The notes: generated from the sequence alone by a model not told the origin. A stretch of 64,000 bases of DNA from Streptomyces lydicus (GCF_004125265.1 NZ_RDTE01000003.1:1364001-1428000); one strand, 5' to 3'. Counted from the stretch's first letter, positions 33,459 through 42,473 are shown. Numbers and translations: made by a program.

Positions 33459-34340
33459 ATGGTGAGCGAAGCCCTCAACGACGCCTTACCGCAACGCGGC
33501 ATCCGGGCCGACAGCGAAGACGACCAACTCGCGATCCTGACCGAACTGATCGCGCAAACACTTTGCGAACGCAATCCTGGCTTCCGGGAAGTCATCGAGC
33601 GCGGCGGTCACCAGCAGGTCACCCGCTTGATCGAGGAGGTACTACGACGCGGCCGGCCGCTGCCCGACAAGGTGCGCGCCGTCATGCTGCGCACCGACAC
33701 CGACATCCATCTCGTGGCGTCCGCGCTGGGCGACTGTCTGGTCAGCGCGCCGAAGGAGGCACCGGGCCTGCTGATCCCCGCCCAGCTCGCCGACGGCAAG
33801 AGCGGCAGGGCGAGGCTGAAGGGCGTACTGCGGCATCGCGCCGCCGTGGTCGGCCATGCGGTTCCGGCGCACGAGGCCGCCGCGTCCGCACGCGCCGCAT
33901 CCCGGCTGCTGGATCTGGCGTCCCCGCACGACGGCCCCGAGGCCGGCGTGATGTTCGTCGACGACCACCTCTCGTCCCTCCTGCTCCTCCAGGACGAATC
34001 ACTGTCCCGCACCCTGATCGCCCGCCATCTGAGCCCGCTCGCGGGACTGACGCCGGAGCGGTGCGAGCGCCTGGAGGCCACCCTGCTGGCCTGGCTCGGC
34101 GGCATGGGGGCTCCCGAGGTGGCCAAGGCGCTCAGCATCCACCCGCAGACGGTGCGCTACCGGATGCGCCAGCTGGAGAAGCTGTTCGGGGCCGGCCTTC
34201 GCGACCCCCGGACCCGCTTCGAGATCGAGATGGCGCTCCGCAGCCGCCAGCTGATGTCCGGCGTACGACGGCGGCGCGCGGCCGCCACCCGCCGCCCACG
34301 CACCGCCGCCAAACCCCGCAGGGCCCTGCCCCGCCCCTAG
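33459..34340 (+). CDS. PucR-type helix-turn-helix regulator
   Basis: A 293-residue protein. The C-terminal segment (LLAWLGGMGAPEVAKALSIH then PQTVRYRMRQLEKLFG) is the PucR HTH_30 domain with H-x-x-T-V-R-Y-R-x-x-x-L. The N-terminal 190 residues are an ill-defined sensor region. After the HTH the protein ends in an Arg/Ala/Pro-rich basic tail (about 265-293). It diverges from the peptidase operon and may regulate it. AGAGGCAG precedes ATG 33459. Confidence 0.8.
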   Translation: MVSEALNDALPQRGIRADSEDDQLAILTELIAQTLCERNPGFREVIERGGHQQVTRLIEEVLRRGRPLPDKVRAVMLRTDTDIHLVASALGDCLVSAPKEAPGLLIPAQLADGKSGRARLKGVLRHRAAVVGHAVPAHEAAASARAASRLLDLASPHDGPEAGVMFVDDHLSSLLLLQDESLSRTLIARHLSPLAGLTPERCERLEATLLAWLGGMGAPEVAKALSIHPQTVRYRMRQLEKLFGAGLRDPRTRFEIEMALRSRQLMSGVRRRRAAATRRPRTAAKPRRALPRP

Positions 34341-34662
34341 AAACCACCCGCACCCACCGGAACCGGAATCCGGGACACCCCCAGTCCGGGACGCCCTCAG
34401 GAGGCACCCCACCCCACGAACCCACCCCCACCGAACCCACCGCCCGATTTGTCGAAAATCACACCACGCCGCGCAATCCAAATACGGACAATCTGTCCCA
34501 TTTCCCCAAGGTGCCCAGACCCCCGCCCCGTATCGTCACTGTGACTCCTCCACCGGGACCCCGGCCGCACACGGCCGCAGCGGCCCGGAGCACCGTCGGT
34601 CACCCGAGGCCGGCCACCCGGTAGCGGGCCTCCGATACACAGCGGGACAGGACACCACCTTG
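34341..34662. other. 322-bp intergenic region before the secreted serine hydrolase
   Basis: Pro-codon-rich C-tracts fill 34345-34445, then an AT-richer pocket at about 34448-34510 likely to hold the promoter of the hydrolase gene. No ORF here shows family similarity. No clear terminator was seen. Confidence 0.35.
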
Positions 34663-35538
34663 ATGCACGGATCACGCATAGCCACCCGGACGCGCCGTGG
34701 GCTGGCCGCGGCCGTGGCCGCCGGAGCACTGCTCACGGCACTCACCACGGCGACCTCGGCCTCGGCCAGCACCTCCAGCACGCCGGTGGGCGACTCCCGG
34801 GTCGTGTGCACCTCCAAGAAGCCGGGCCTGGCACCCGCCCTGTCCCAGGACATCGCCGACGCCCTCCACGATCGCAAGGGCGCCTCGGCGCTGGCGATCT
34901 ACGACCGGCCGACCCGCACCCGCTGCGAGTTCAAGGCCGGCACCCACTTCGACTCGGCGAGTGTGGTGAAGGTCACCGTGCTCGGCGCCCTGCTGCGGCA
35001 GAGCCAGGAGGCGCACCGCAAACTGACCCCGCACGAGGTGAAGCGGACCACCGCCATGATCACCAAGTCGGACAACGACGCCACTTCGGCCCTCTGGCAC
35101 CAGATCGGCCCGGCCGGCATCAAGCGCTTCCTGTCCCTGGCCGGGATGGGGCACACCGTCCCCGGCGCGGGCAAGGCCTGGGGCCTCACCCAGGTCACCG
35201 CCGCCGACCAGCTCGCCCTGATGCAGCTGCTGACCACGGACAACGCGGTGCTCACCGCGCCCTCCCGCGGCTATGCGCTCGACCTGATGCACCGGGTCGC
35301 CCCCGACCAGCGCTGGGGAGTGCCCGCCGGCGCCCCCGCCACGGCCTCCGTCCACGTCAAGAACGGCTGGCTGCCGCGCGACACCGGCGGCTGGCGGGTC
35401 AACAGCGTCGGCTCCTTCACCGGCGGCGGCCACGACTACGGCATGGCCGTCCTCTCCACCGGAAGCCGCACCATGGACTACGGCGTGGACACCGTCGAGG
35501 GCGCCGCCCGGGTCGTCCACCGCGATCTGGCGCACTGA
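34663..35538 (+). CDS. Secreted class A beta-lactamase-like serine hydrolase
   Basis: A 291-residue protein with an N-terminal signal: TRTRRGLAAAVAAGALLTAL, then A-rich region to a probable cleavage after SASA (about 35). The twin arginines raise Tat export. SVVK (S100-K103) is the S-x-x-K motif, SDN (136-138) is the second class A motif, and VKNGW replaces the K-T-G triad. This is the penicillin-recognising fold, but the K-N-G variant and absence of an obvious E166 region argue for a peptidase or esterase, not a strong beta-lactamase. It stands alone, convergent with an alpha/beta hydrolase gene. Confidence 0.82.
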   Translation: MHGSRIATRTRRGLAAAVAAGALLTALTTATSASASTSSTPVGDSRVVCTSKKPGLAPALSQDIADALHDRKGASALAIYDRPTRTRCEFKAGTHFDSASVVKVTVLGALLRQSQEAHRKLTPHEVKRTTAMITKSDNDATSALWHQIGPAGIKRFLSLAGMGHTVPGAGKAWGLTQVTAADQLALMQLLTTDNAVLTAPSRGYALDLMHRVAPDQRWGVPAGAPATASVHVKNGWLPRDTGGWRVNSVGSFTGGGHDYGMAVLSTGSRTMDYGVDTVEGAARVVHRDLAH

Positions 35539-35643
35539 TCCGCGGCGCTGCCGAGTTCCGGTTCGGTGCTCCTGCATTCCCGTACGGTGCTGCCCAATCC
35601 CCGTACGACCCCGCCGGATTGACCGGTGCGCGCCCTGGTCAGC

Positions 35644-35660
35644 CGGCCGAAACACGGCCG
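35644..35660. terminator. Possible short terminator between convergent genes
   Basis: CGGCCG, AAACA, CGGCCG form a short stem-loop in the 144-bp gap between convergent stops at 35538 and 35683. The stem is only 6 bp and self-complementary, so support is weak. Confidence 0.3.
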
Positions 35661-35682
35661 ACCGCCCGTACGGAAAGGGACC

Positions 35683-36606
35683 TCACGCCTCCCGGAGAAA
35701 CGCCTCCACCCGCTCCGCGATCCGCTCCGGATACTCCCCGCTGATCGCGTGCGAGGCCTCGGGCCAGACCTCCACGGTGCCGGCGCGCAGCATACGGGCC
35801 CGGGACGCCGCCTTCTGCGGATCATGCGCGATGCTCTTTCCGGCGATCAGCGCGAGCACGGGGACCCGCAGGGCGCGCAGTTCGTCGTCGCCGGGCCTGG
35901 CCGGGGGCGGGAAGCTGACCTTGAAGTCCCGCATTCCGGAGGCGATCAGCCGGCCCTCGATGTGGTCGGCGGCGTTGTCGATACCGCCCGAGATCCAGCC
36001 CAGCAGCCGGTTGCGCAGCCCCGCCGGCATCCCCGGGAGCACACTGCCCAGCGAGACCACGATCATCTTCCAGCTCAGCGGTGCGAAGGTGCTCGCCGGA
36101 TCCAGTGCGATCACCGACGCGATGCGCCCTGGACGGTGGAGGGCGACCTGTACCGCCAGCCAGCCCCCGATCGACACCCCGAGCACATGCGCCCGGGCCA
36201 GGCCGAGTTGACCGAGCGTCTCGTCGATCCAGGCCGCCTGGTCGGCACCGGATGTCATCGGCGCCGACTGCACACTGCAGCCCGGCTCGCCGAGCCCGTC
36301 GACCGCGTACACGGGGCGTCCGCTCTTCATCAGCCCCGGCAGGTTCGTCCGCCACAGCGGGGTGCACGACTGCCTGCCGGGCATCAGGACGAGCGGCACG
36401 CCCGCGCCCGTACCGAACCGGTACACCCGTACCGACCCGAACGCGGTGTCCACGGTGCGCTGTTCATCGGGCCGGGGCAGGGTGTCCATCGCCTCCCGGT
36501 ACACCGCGGCGAACCGTTCGAACGCCGCCGCGTCCCGGAAGGCCCCGATGCGCCGCCGGGCCCACTCCGGCCCGATACGTGGCTCCGGGAAACTGATATC
36601 CGCCAT
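35683..36606 (-). CDS. Alpha/beta hydrolase
   Basis: A 307-residue alpha/beta hydrolase. LMPGRQSCTPLW replaces the usual HG oxyanion loop, GVSIGG carries the nucleophile serine, and EASHAISGEYPERIAERVEA ends with the catalytic histidine. IAGKSIAHDP in the acid position has an aspartate. The substrate is unknown. ATG 36606 (MADISFPEPR) is preferred; ATG 36615 is an alternative. It lies 284 bp after the MFS gene on the same strand, so co-transcription is uncertain. Confidence 0.8.
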   Translation of the reverse strand: MADISFPEPRIGPEWARRRIGAFRDAAAFERFAAVYREAMDTLPRPDEQRTVDTAFGSVRVYRFGTGAGVPLVLMPGRQSCTPLWRTNLPGLMKSGRPVYAVDGLGEPGCSVQSAPMTSGADQAAWIDETLGQLGLARAHVLGVSIGGWLAVQVALHRPGRIASVIALDPASTFAPLSWKMIVVSLGSVLPGMPAGLRNRLLGWISGGIDNAADHIEGRLIASGMRDFKVSFPPPARPGDDELRALRVPVLALIAGKSIAHDPQKAASRARMLRAGTVEVWPEASHAISGEYPERIAERVEAFLREA

Positions 36607-36787
36607 GCGCACCATCCCATCACGGGGCCTCGCCGACCGCAGGGCGGTCGGCAACAACCGTGCCCTCAGGGCGGGTTCACCGGGAATCACCCCTGGAAGC
36701 CGGGCCGGAGCCTTGCCCTCCACGGCATACGGACGGCATCCCCCGAAGAGGGAGTGCCGCCCGCACACCATGCGCACCGTCCGCCGC

Positions 36788-36842
36788 GGGCGTCACGTCT
36801 GGCGTGGGCGTCACGTCTGGCGTGGGCGTCGCGTCTACCCGT
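36788..36842. repeat. 18-bp tandem repeat, about three copies
   Basis: GGGCGTCACGTCTGGCGT occurs at 36788 and exactly again at 36806, then a diverged third copy from 36824. It lies in the gap between the MFS gene and the alpha/beta hydrolase gene. Confidence 0.75.
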
Positions 36843-36889
36843 GGGCATCGTGGGGGCGCCGGCCGACCCTCGCGTCCGCCGCGCAGCGC

Positions 36890-39481
36890 TCAGTCCTCGT
36901 GACCCAGCTGGAGGTCGCGCTCGGTGCGGCCGCCGCCCGCCATCCGCAGAACGGTGGCCACCGGCGGGTATCCGGCGGCGATGACGGTGTACTCGCCGGC
37001 CGACAGGTCCACGAAGCGGAACAGCCCGTCGGAGGCGGTGGTCGCGGTGTCGACGACATTGCCCGCGGCGTCCAGGAGGGTGACCCTGGCGTCCTCGACG
37101 GGACGGCCGCCGCCGGCCCGTACGGTCCCGCGCAGCACCGCCCCGCCGGCCAGCTCGATGTCCTGGCGGGTCTCCCGCGACGCCTGCACGGTCACCGGCA
37201 GTGCGGCGGGGCGGAACGCCGGGGCGCTGGAGGCGAGGGTGTACTCGCCGGCCACCAACTCGCCGATGACATAGCCCCCTTCGCGCCCGCTGCGGGTGGT
37301 GGCGACGACCTCGCCGCGGACATCGGTGAGGGTGACCATGGCCTCGCGTACGGGTGTGCCGTCGGCGGTGGTGACGGTGCCCGCGAGGCGTCCCGCGCCG
37401 CCGAGCACGACGTCCAGTTCGACCGGCCGCTCGCCGACGGTGACGGTGACGGCCTGCGGCTGGTGCCCGCCCGCGGCCGCGATCAGCACATACGAGCCGG
37501 CCCCCGGGGTGCTCAGGGCGTAGCGCCCGTCGTCGCCGGTGGCGCCGCGGCCGACCTGGCGGCCGGTGACATCGATGAGGGTGAGCGCGGCGCGCGGCAC
37601 GATGCTGCCGTCGTGGTGCTGGACGGTGCCGCACACCGGGACGCCGACCGTGACGGGGGGTGCTCCGGCGCTGCCGTAGCCGTGCGTCCGGGGGTAAGCC
37701 GTCCTGCTGTCGGGGGTGTGGGGGGTGTTGGGGGTATTGGGGGCTGTCGCGTCGGCCGTGGAACGGGCCGGGGGCACGGCGGCGGGGTCGGCGGGATCGC
37801 CGTACGGGGCATGCGGGGCGTGCGGGGTCGGGGAGGTCTGCGGGGCAGGAGAGGCGTGGGACACCAGGGGTTTCTCTTTCAGGAAGAAGGCGAGCACAAG
37901 GCCCAGGAGGAGCATCGGCACGAGGTAGAAGAAGATCCCCGGCACGGCATGCGCATACGCGGCGACGGCGCTGTCGCGCAGCGAGGCGGGCAGGGCGCGC
38001 ACCAGGTGCGGGGGGAACGGCTCCGAGGCGGACGGCCGCGCCGGCGCCGACGGCCGGTCGCCGAGTCCGCGGGCCAATCGGTCGGCCAGGAGGGCGCCGA
38101 AGAGGGCCGCTCCGACGCTGCCGCCGAGCTGCCGGAAGGAGTGGCCGGCCCCGGTCGCGGTACCGGGACCGGCGGCGCGTAGGGAGCTGCGCACCGCGAG
38201 CAGCAGCACCGGCAGCACGAGGCCGATGCCGACTCCGAGGAGGCCCATACCGAGGCTGCAGACCTCGCGCGGAGTGTGCTGCGGCATCCGCGACAGCAGC
38301 CACATCCCCGCCCCGGCCGGCGCGCAGCCGAGGACGGGCAACGCCCTGTGGTGGCCGGTGCGGCTGATGAGCCGGCCGGAGACGAGGGCGGCGAGGACGA
38401 GGCCGCCCGTCACGGGCAGCATCAGCAGCCCGGACTCGGTGGCCGTGGCCCCGCCGGCCCTCTCCAGGAAGGCCGGCAGGTAACCGGCGGCACCGAAGAG
38501 CGCGAGGCCGATGACGGCGCCGGTCAGGCCGGTGATGTGGAAGACCGAGTCGCGGAACAGCCGCAGCGGGATCAGCGGTGCGGCGACGACGTGCTCGACG
38601 GCGAGGAACAGCACGGCACAGCCGAGCGCACCGGCGCCGAGCCCGAGGACGACTCGCGAGTTCCAGGCGTACTGCGTACCGCCCCAACTGGCCAGCAGGG
38701 CCAGGCAGGTGGCGAACGCGGCGAGCAGCAGCGCTCCGGCGATGTCCGGCCGGGCGCGGCGCACCGGCCGCGGCAGCTTCAGGCCGAGGGCGAGGACGAG
38801 GAGCGACAGCACGCCGAACGGAACGTTGAGGTAGAAACACCAGCGCCAGGAGACGCGGTCGGCGCAGAGGCCGCCGATCAGCGGGCCGGCCGCGGAGGCG
38901 AGTCCGTAGGCGGCGCCGGTCAGGCCCAGGAAGCGGCCGCGGACCCGCGGCGGTACGACGTCGGCGATGACCGCCCGGACGCCGATGAGCAGCCCGCCGC
39001 CGCCCACTCCCTGGAGGGCCCGGAAGGCGACCAGTTCGTCCATCGTCCGCGACCAGCCGACCAGCGCCGAGCCGGCGGTGAAGACGAGGAGGGCGAAGAG
39101 GAAGACCGGCTTGCGGCCGAAGAGGTCACCGAGCTTGCCGTGGAGCGGCAGGCCGATGGCCGCGGCGAGGAGGTAGGACGTCACCACCCGGGGCATCGTG
39201 TCCGGGCCGTGCAGCTCGTCGGCGATCTCGGGGAGCGCGGTGATGGCGACGGTCTGGCCGAGGGCCGCGAGCAGCAGCGCCGGCATCAGGGCGAGGACGG
39301 CCAGGCGGCCGCGGCGGAGCCCGGCCGGTGCCGTCGCACCGGGAGCGGGCTCCTCGGGCCTGTCGAGCCTGTCGGTTTCGTCGATGCCGAGGGTGCTGTC
39401 ATGCGCGGCCGGGGCCGTGGTCGTGCCGGAGACGGGCGGACCGCTCCGCTCGCCCCGCTCGCTCAGGGTGGTCCCGGCCAC
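36890..39481 (-). CDS. DHA2-type MFS exporter fused to three carboxypeptidase-regulatory-like domains
   Basis: An 863-residue fusion. Residues about 60-530 form a 14-helix drug:H+ antiporter (EmrB/QacA type) with GKLGDLFGRKPV (motif A) and RALQGVGGGGLLIGVRAV (motif C region). After an Ala/Pro/Thr-rich linker (about 540-610) come three beta-sandwich domains of the CarboxypepD_reg type (about 612-690, 695-780, 785-863), each with a G-x-V-x-x-x-G-x-P-V-x-x-A-x-V-T-L repeat such as GTVTTADGTPVREAMVTL. Such domains bind or stabilise extracellular ligands or partners. The C-terminus of a 14-helix exporter should be cytoplasmic, which is odd for these domains. Confidence 0.88.
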   Translation of the reverse strand: MAGTTLSERGERSGPPVSGTTTAPAAHDSTLGIDETDRLDRPEEPAPGATAPAGLRRGRLAVLALMPALLLAALGQTVAITALPEIADELHGPDTMPRVVTSYLLAAAIGLPLHGKLGDLFGRKPVFLFALLVFTAGSALVGWSRTMDELVAFRALQGVGGGGLLIGVRAVIADVVPPRVRGRFLGLTGAAYGLASAAGPLIGGLCADRVSWRWCFYLNVPFGVLSLLVLALGLKLPRPVRRARPDIAGALLLAAFATCLALLASWGGTQYAWNSRVVLGLGAGALGCAVLFLAVEHVVAAPLIPLRLFRDSVFHITGLTGAVIGLALFGAAGYLPAFLERAGGATATESGLLMLPVTGGLVLAALVSGRLISRTGHHRALPVLGCAPAGAGMWLLSRMPQHTPREVCSLGMGLLGVGIGLVLPVLLLAVRSSLRAAGPGTATGAGHSFRQLGGSVGAALFGALLADRLARGLGDRPSAPARPSASEPFPPHLVRALPASLRDSAVAAYAHAVPGIFFYLVPMLLLGLVLAFFLKEKPLVSHASPAPQTSPTPHAPHAPYGDPADPAAVPPARSTADATAPNTPNTPHTPDSRTAYPRTHGYGSAGAPPVTVGVPVCGTVQHHDGSIVPRAALTLIDVTGRQVGRGATGDDGRYALSTPGAGSYVLIAAAGGHQPQAVTVTVGERPVELDVVLGGAGRLAGTVTTADGTPVREAMVTLTDVRGEVVATTRSGREGGYVIGELVAGEYTLASSAPAFRPAALPVTVQASRETRQDIELAGGAVLRGTVRAGGGRPVEDARVTLLDAAGNVVDTATTASDGLFRFVDLSAGEYTVIAAGYPPVATVLRMAGGGRTERDLQLGHED

Positions 39482-39734
39482 GCACTGCTCCCCTCGTCAC
39501 GCCTGTTGCCGCCCAATTTCTCGCATTGGGCGACAACACCGATCCACCACGACGAAAGGGCGCGGGCAGGGCGGGAAGGGGCATCAAGTACGTTGCCCGG
39601 GGCGCCTATTGGGCTCCCATCAGGGCTTTCCGTACGGAAGCGTTCCGGCGGCCGGGACGCTTCCGCTCACCGGAAACCACCCGAACCGGTGAGAGTGACG
39701 GCATGCGCTCAGGGTGACGGGTGGGAAAGGCCGA

Positions 39735-40178
39735 TCACTTCGTCACGTGGGCGGTGAGGTTGTCGAGGATGCTGTCGTAGATCCGGCCGAGCCCCTTGGG
39801 GGCGAAGGTGCGCTCGAAGAAGCCGCCGATACCGCCGGCGCCCTGCCAGGTGGTGGTGACGACGACCTTGGCGCGCTTCTCGCCGGCCGGGGTGACGACC
39901 CAGGTGGTCACCATCGAGGAGTTGCGGTCCTTCTCCACGAGCTGCCCGTCGGTCGGCTCGTCGACCTCCAGCAGGCAGTCGCGCACCCGCTTGCTCGTGG
40001 CCTGGAGCTTCCAGTGGACGAGGGTGCCCTTGCCGTCACCGCCCTCGCGGACCTCGTACTCGCTGAACTGCTCGGGCAGCAGCTGCCGGCGCGTGCCGGA
40101 GTAGTCGGCGAGCGCGTCGAACACGTCCTCCGGGTCCGCCGCGATCTCGCGCTGCGTGATGGCCTCGACCTGCCCCAT
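39735..40178 (-). CDS. SRPBCC family protein (polyketide cyclase/START-like)
   Basis: A 147-residue helix-grip protein: EAITQREIAADPEDVFDALA is the first strand-helix unit, and WKLQATSKRVRDCLLEVDEP and VVTPAGEKRAKVVVTTTWQG form the sheet. The final helix GRIYDSILDNLTAHV closes the ligand pocket. Members bind lipids or act as cyclases. TGGAGG lies nine bases before ATG 40178. It is downstream of the amidohydrolase on the same strand but separated by a hairpin. Confidence 0.82.
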   Translation of the reverse strand: MGQVEAITQREIAADPEDVFDALADYSGTRRQLLPEQFSEYEVREGGDGKGTLVHWKLQATSKRVRDCLLEVDEPTDGQLVEKDRNSSMVTTWVVTPAGEKRAKVVVTTTWQGAGGIGGFFERTFAPKGLGRIYDSILDNLTAHVTK

Positions 40179-40274
40179 ATCTGTGTCCTCCAGTACTCGC
40201 CTGCCGGTCCTGCGGTGCGCCGCCAAGCCAACCACCCCACGGCGGCGCACCCAAATCCAGGGCCACTCGCCCGC

Positions 40275-40294
40275 AAGGGAACAGGCGTTCCCTT
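40275..40294 (-). terminator. Hairpin between amidohydrolase and SRPBCC genes
   Basis: AAGGGAAC and GTTCCCTT form a perfect 8-bp stem around AGGC, 60 bp after the amidohydrolase stop. There is no T-run. It may be a terminator or an operator. Confidence 0.45.
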
Positions 40295-40354
40295 CTGGCA
40301 CCGGGGCTGCTCTGCCGGATCCAGAAGGAGCATCTGAACCTGGAATCGGCCGTG

Positions 40355-41653
40355 TCAGGCTCGGGGGTGACCCTCATCCCAGCTTGACCGCCCGGCCGGC
40401 AATGTCCCGATGTGATGGGAACGGTCGACCAGGTGCGCGATGTCCACGTAGGGGTCGGCATCGAGCAACAGCGCGTCGGCAATGGATCCGACGGTGATCG
40501 TCCCCGGTGTCGTCGCCTGCTGACCGATCTTCTCAGCCGAATGCCGAGTACCGGCGGCCAGGACCGCGGGCAGCGGCAGCCCCGCCTCTGCCAGCAAATG
40601 CAGTTCTCGCAGCAGGGCGACGGGGGGCGAGGGCATCAACATGGCCACATCGCTGCCCGCGGCGATCTTCACTCCCGCGTCGTGCATCAGCGCCAGCGTG
40701 CGCATCGCATAGTCGAAACGGATGCGGGAGTCCTGCGCGGAATGCCGGGGGAACGGGCGCCCGTAGATCGGGCGGCTGGTGATCTGCGGGATGTCGTCGT
40801 GCGTGGCGAAACCATCATCGACCAACTGCTGCATATAGCCGGCCTCGCCGTTGTGCGCGACCTGCTCCCAGGTGACCAGGGTGGGGCAGTAATAGGTGCT
40901 CGTCTCCGCCAGTAGTGCGGCGACGTCGCGGGCCTCTGCGGTACTACCGGGGTCCTCCGGCCGGAAAGCGTGTTCGATGCCGTCCGCGCCGGACGCCACC
41001 GCCTCCTCCAGATCAATGCGTTCGTGGACATGCACGAGCACCTTCTTGCCCTTCTCGTGGGCGGCCTCGGCAATGGCCTTGAGGGCGTCGAGGGGCAGCT
41101 TGTCCGGAGCGCCGGGCTCGCCGTCGTAGATGCACTTGATGAAGTCGACCTGATCGGCCAGCTCCAGTGCTTGGCGATAGGCGACATCGGCATTGTCGGT
41201 CTGGTAGGCGATGGGGGCACGTGCCGGATCGTCCAGGACCGGCCAGCCCTGCACACCGGTGAACACCGGCCCGGCGAAGAACAACCCGGCAGCGGCGTCG
41301 GTGGCCTTGTCGCGGTAGTCGCGGGCGGCGAGCTCCATCTCCAGTGGACCGCCGAGGTCGACGACGTTGGTCACCCCGGCGCTCAGGAAGTCGGTGAGTA
41401 GCTGGGAGACGTACTTCACCCGCTCGCCTTCGGGCTTGGACTGGGCGTGCCCACCCAGATGAGTATGACTCTCCCACAGGCCCGGCACCAGGTAGCCACC
41501 CCGCCCGTCGAGCACGGGAGTGCCGCCGGTCGCTGCCCGCGCGTCGGCCGCCGGCCGGATGGCGCTGAACCGTCCGTCGGTCACCACCACTTCGGCATCG
41601 ACGATCGGGGCGGCCTCCTGCCCGTCGATGACGGTCACGTTGCGAATGATCAC
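40355..41653 (-). CDS. Metal-dependent amidohydrolase
   Basis: A 432-residue TIM-barrel amidohydrolase. GLWESHTHLGGH contains the H-x-H metal motif of beta1, HVHERIDLEEAV and DGIEHAFRPED the later histidines, and AAGSDVAM the conserved final aspartate. The layout with a beta-sandwich N- and C-terminus (IRNVTVIDGQEA; GSIADALLLDADP) resembles imidazolonepropionase/prolidase-type enzymes. The substrate is unknown. GTG 41653 faces a MarR gene across a 47-bp inverted repeat, so MarR control is very likely. Confidence 0.88.
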   Translation of the reverse strand: MIIRNVTVIDGQEAAPIVDAEVVVTDGRFSAIRPAADARAATGGTPVLDGRGGYLVPGLWESHTHLGGHAQSKPEGERVKYVSQLLTDFLSAGVTNVVDLGGPLEMELAARDYRDKATDAAAGLFFAGPVFTGVQGWPVLDDPARAPIAYQTDNADVAYRQALELADQVDFIKCIYDGEPGAPDKLPLDALKAIAEAAHEKGKKVLVHVHERIDLEEAVASGADGIEHAFRPEDPGSTAEARDVAALLAETSTYYCPTLVTWEQVAHNGEAGYMQQLVDDGFATHDDIPQITSRPIYGRPFPRHSAQDSRIRFDYAMRTLALMHDAGVKIAAGSDVAMLMPSPPVALLRELHLLAEAGLPLPAVLAAGTRHSAEKIGQQATTPGTITVGSIADALLLDADPYVDIAHLVDRSHHIGTLPAGRSSWDEGHPRA

Positions 41654-41694
41654 GAATGTCTCCTTATTTGACGGGCCAACCGCATAGCCTCTGG

Positions 41695-41759
41695 ACTACA
41701 TAGGTACCTATACAGCGGGACTGTATAGGTACCTATGTAGTCGGTCAATAGGAGCCTAT
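41695..41759. promoter_or_regulatory. MarR operator region: 47-bp inverted repeat plus a third site
   Basis: The left arm (41695-41715) and right arm (41721-41741) are perfect 21-bp inverted copies around CGGGA. Each arm contains the 12-bp palindrome ATAGGTACCTAT (41700-41711 and 41725-41736), 25 bp apart. A near-copy, ATAGGAGCCTAT, sits at 41748-41759, 23 bp further. The region covers the divergent promoters of the amidohydrolase and marR genes. Spacing of about two helical turns suggests cooperative MarR dimer binding. Confidence 0.8.
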
Positions 41760-41773
41760 ATACTTGACGTGTG

Positions 41774-42280
41774 ATGCACTCCAGGTTCGATTCCGCGCCC
41801 GCCGCTTTGATCAACATCGCCTCGCGTGCGTTGTCCCGGATCAACGACCGGCGACTGCGGCCGCTGGGGTTGACTTTCGCGCAGATGCCCGTGCTGGCGG
41901 CGCTGAGCAAGGCCGACGCGCTCTCCCAGAAGGAATTGGCGGGACTGGCCCGGATCGAGCAACCGTCCATGGCCCAGCTGCTCGCCCGGATGGACCGCGA
42001 CGGCCTCATCCGGCGCACGCCCGCCCAGCATGATCGACGGGTCAGCCTGATCTCGCTGACCGAGACCGGACTGGCAAAGCTCACACAGGTGCACTCGGCG
42101 TTGTTCGAGACCAACGATCAGGCGTTGCGGGGCTTCAGCGCCGAAGAAATCGATCTCCTTGTGGACCTGCTGAGAAGGCTTGTCGCCAACCTCGAGGAGA
42201 ATCCGGCCGACAGTGCGTCGGATGCCGCAGCAACCGGTCCCGCATCCACCGAGGATCGTGTGCCCGACCACCGGCGGTGA
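41774..42280 (+). CDS. MarR-family transcriptional regulator
   Basis: A 168-residue winged-helix regulator. LTFAQMPVLAALSKADALSQ, then ELAGLARIEQPSMAQLLARM forms the HTH, and RDGLIRRTPAQHDRRVSLIS is the beta-wing with the conserved D-x-R-x-x-x-L/I. The C-terminal dimerisation helix and a Ser/Ala/Asp-rich tail follow. GTG 41771 in the same frame is an alternative start. Its promoter holds three palindromic sites, so it should repress itself and the amidohydrolase until a ligand binds. Confidence 0.9.
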   Translation: MHSRFDSAPAALINIASRALSRINDRRLRPLGLTFAQMPVLAALSKADALSQKELAGLARIEQPSMAQLLARMDRDGLIRRTPAQHDRRVSLISLTETGLAKLTQVHSALFETNDQALRGFSAEEIDLLVDLLRRLVANLEENPADSASDAAATGPASTEDRVPDHRR

Positions 42281-42353
42281 TCGGGCGGCAAGCCAAGTCG
42301 ACGAGGTCTGGCGTCGACCGCACCGTACTCAGTACGTGACGCCGGCCGGGTAA

Positions 42354-42473
42354 AAAGCGGTATGGCGTTGCTCTCGCACGGAAATGTGGGACACCAGCCA
42401 CTCGCCCTACGTGGGTCGCCCGGCCGCCATGGCCGACCTCATCCAGCGTCAGAGAGCGGGCGACGGCGATTGA
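42354..42473 (+). pseudogene. C-terminal remnant of an alpha/beta hydrolase
   Basis: A 39-codon open stretch ends at TGA 42471 and begins after an in-frame TAA at 42351. EMWDTSHSPYVGRPAAMADL matches the C-terminal histidine region of alpha/beta hydrolases (typically D-x-x-H-S-P-F/Y-x-x-R-P ... A-D-L). Nothing upstream encodes the rest of the fold. The remaining part of 42281-42721 shows no supported gene. Confidence 0.45.
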
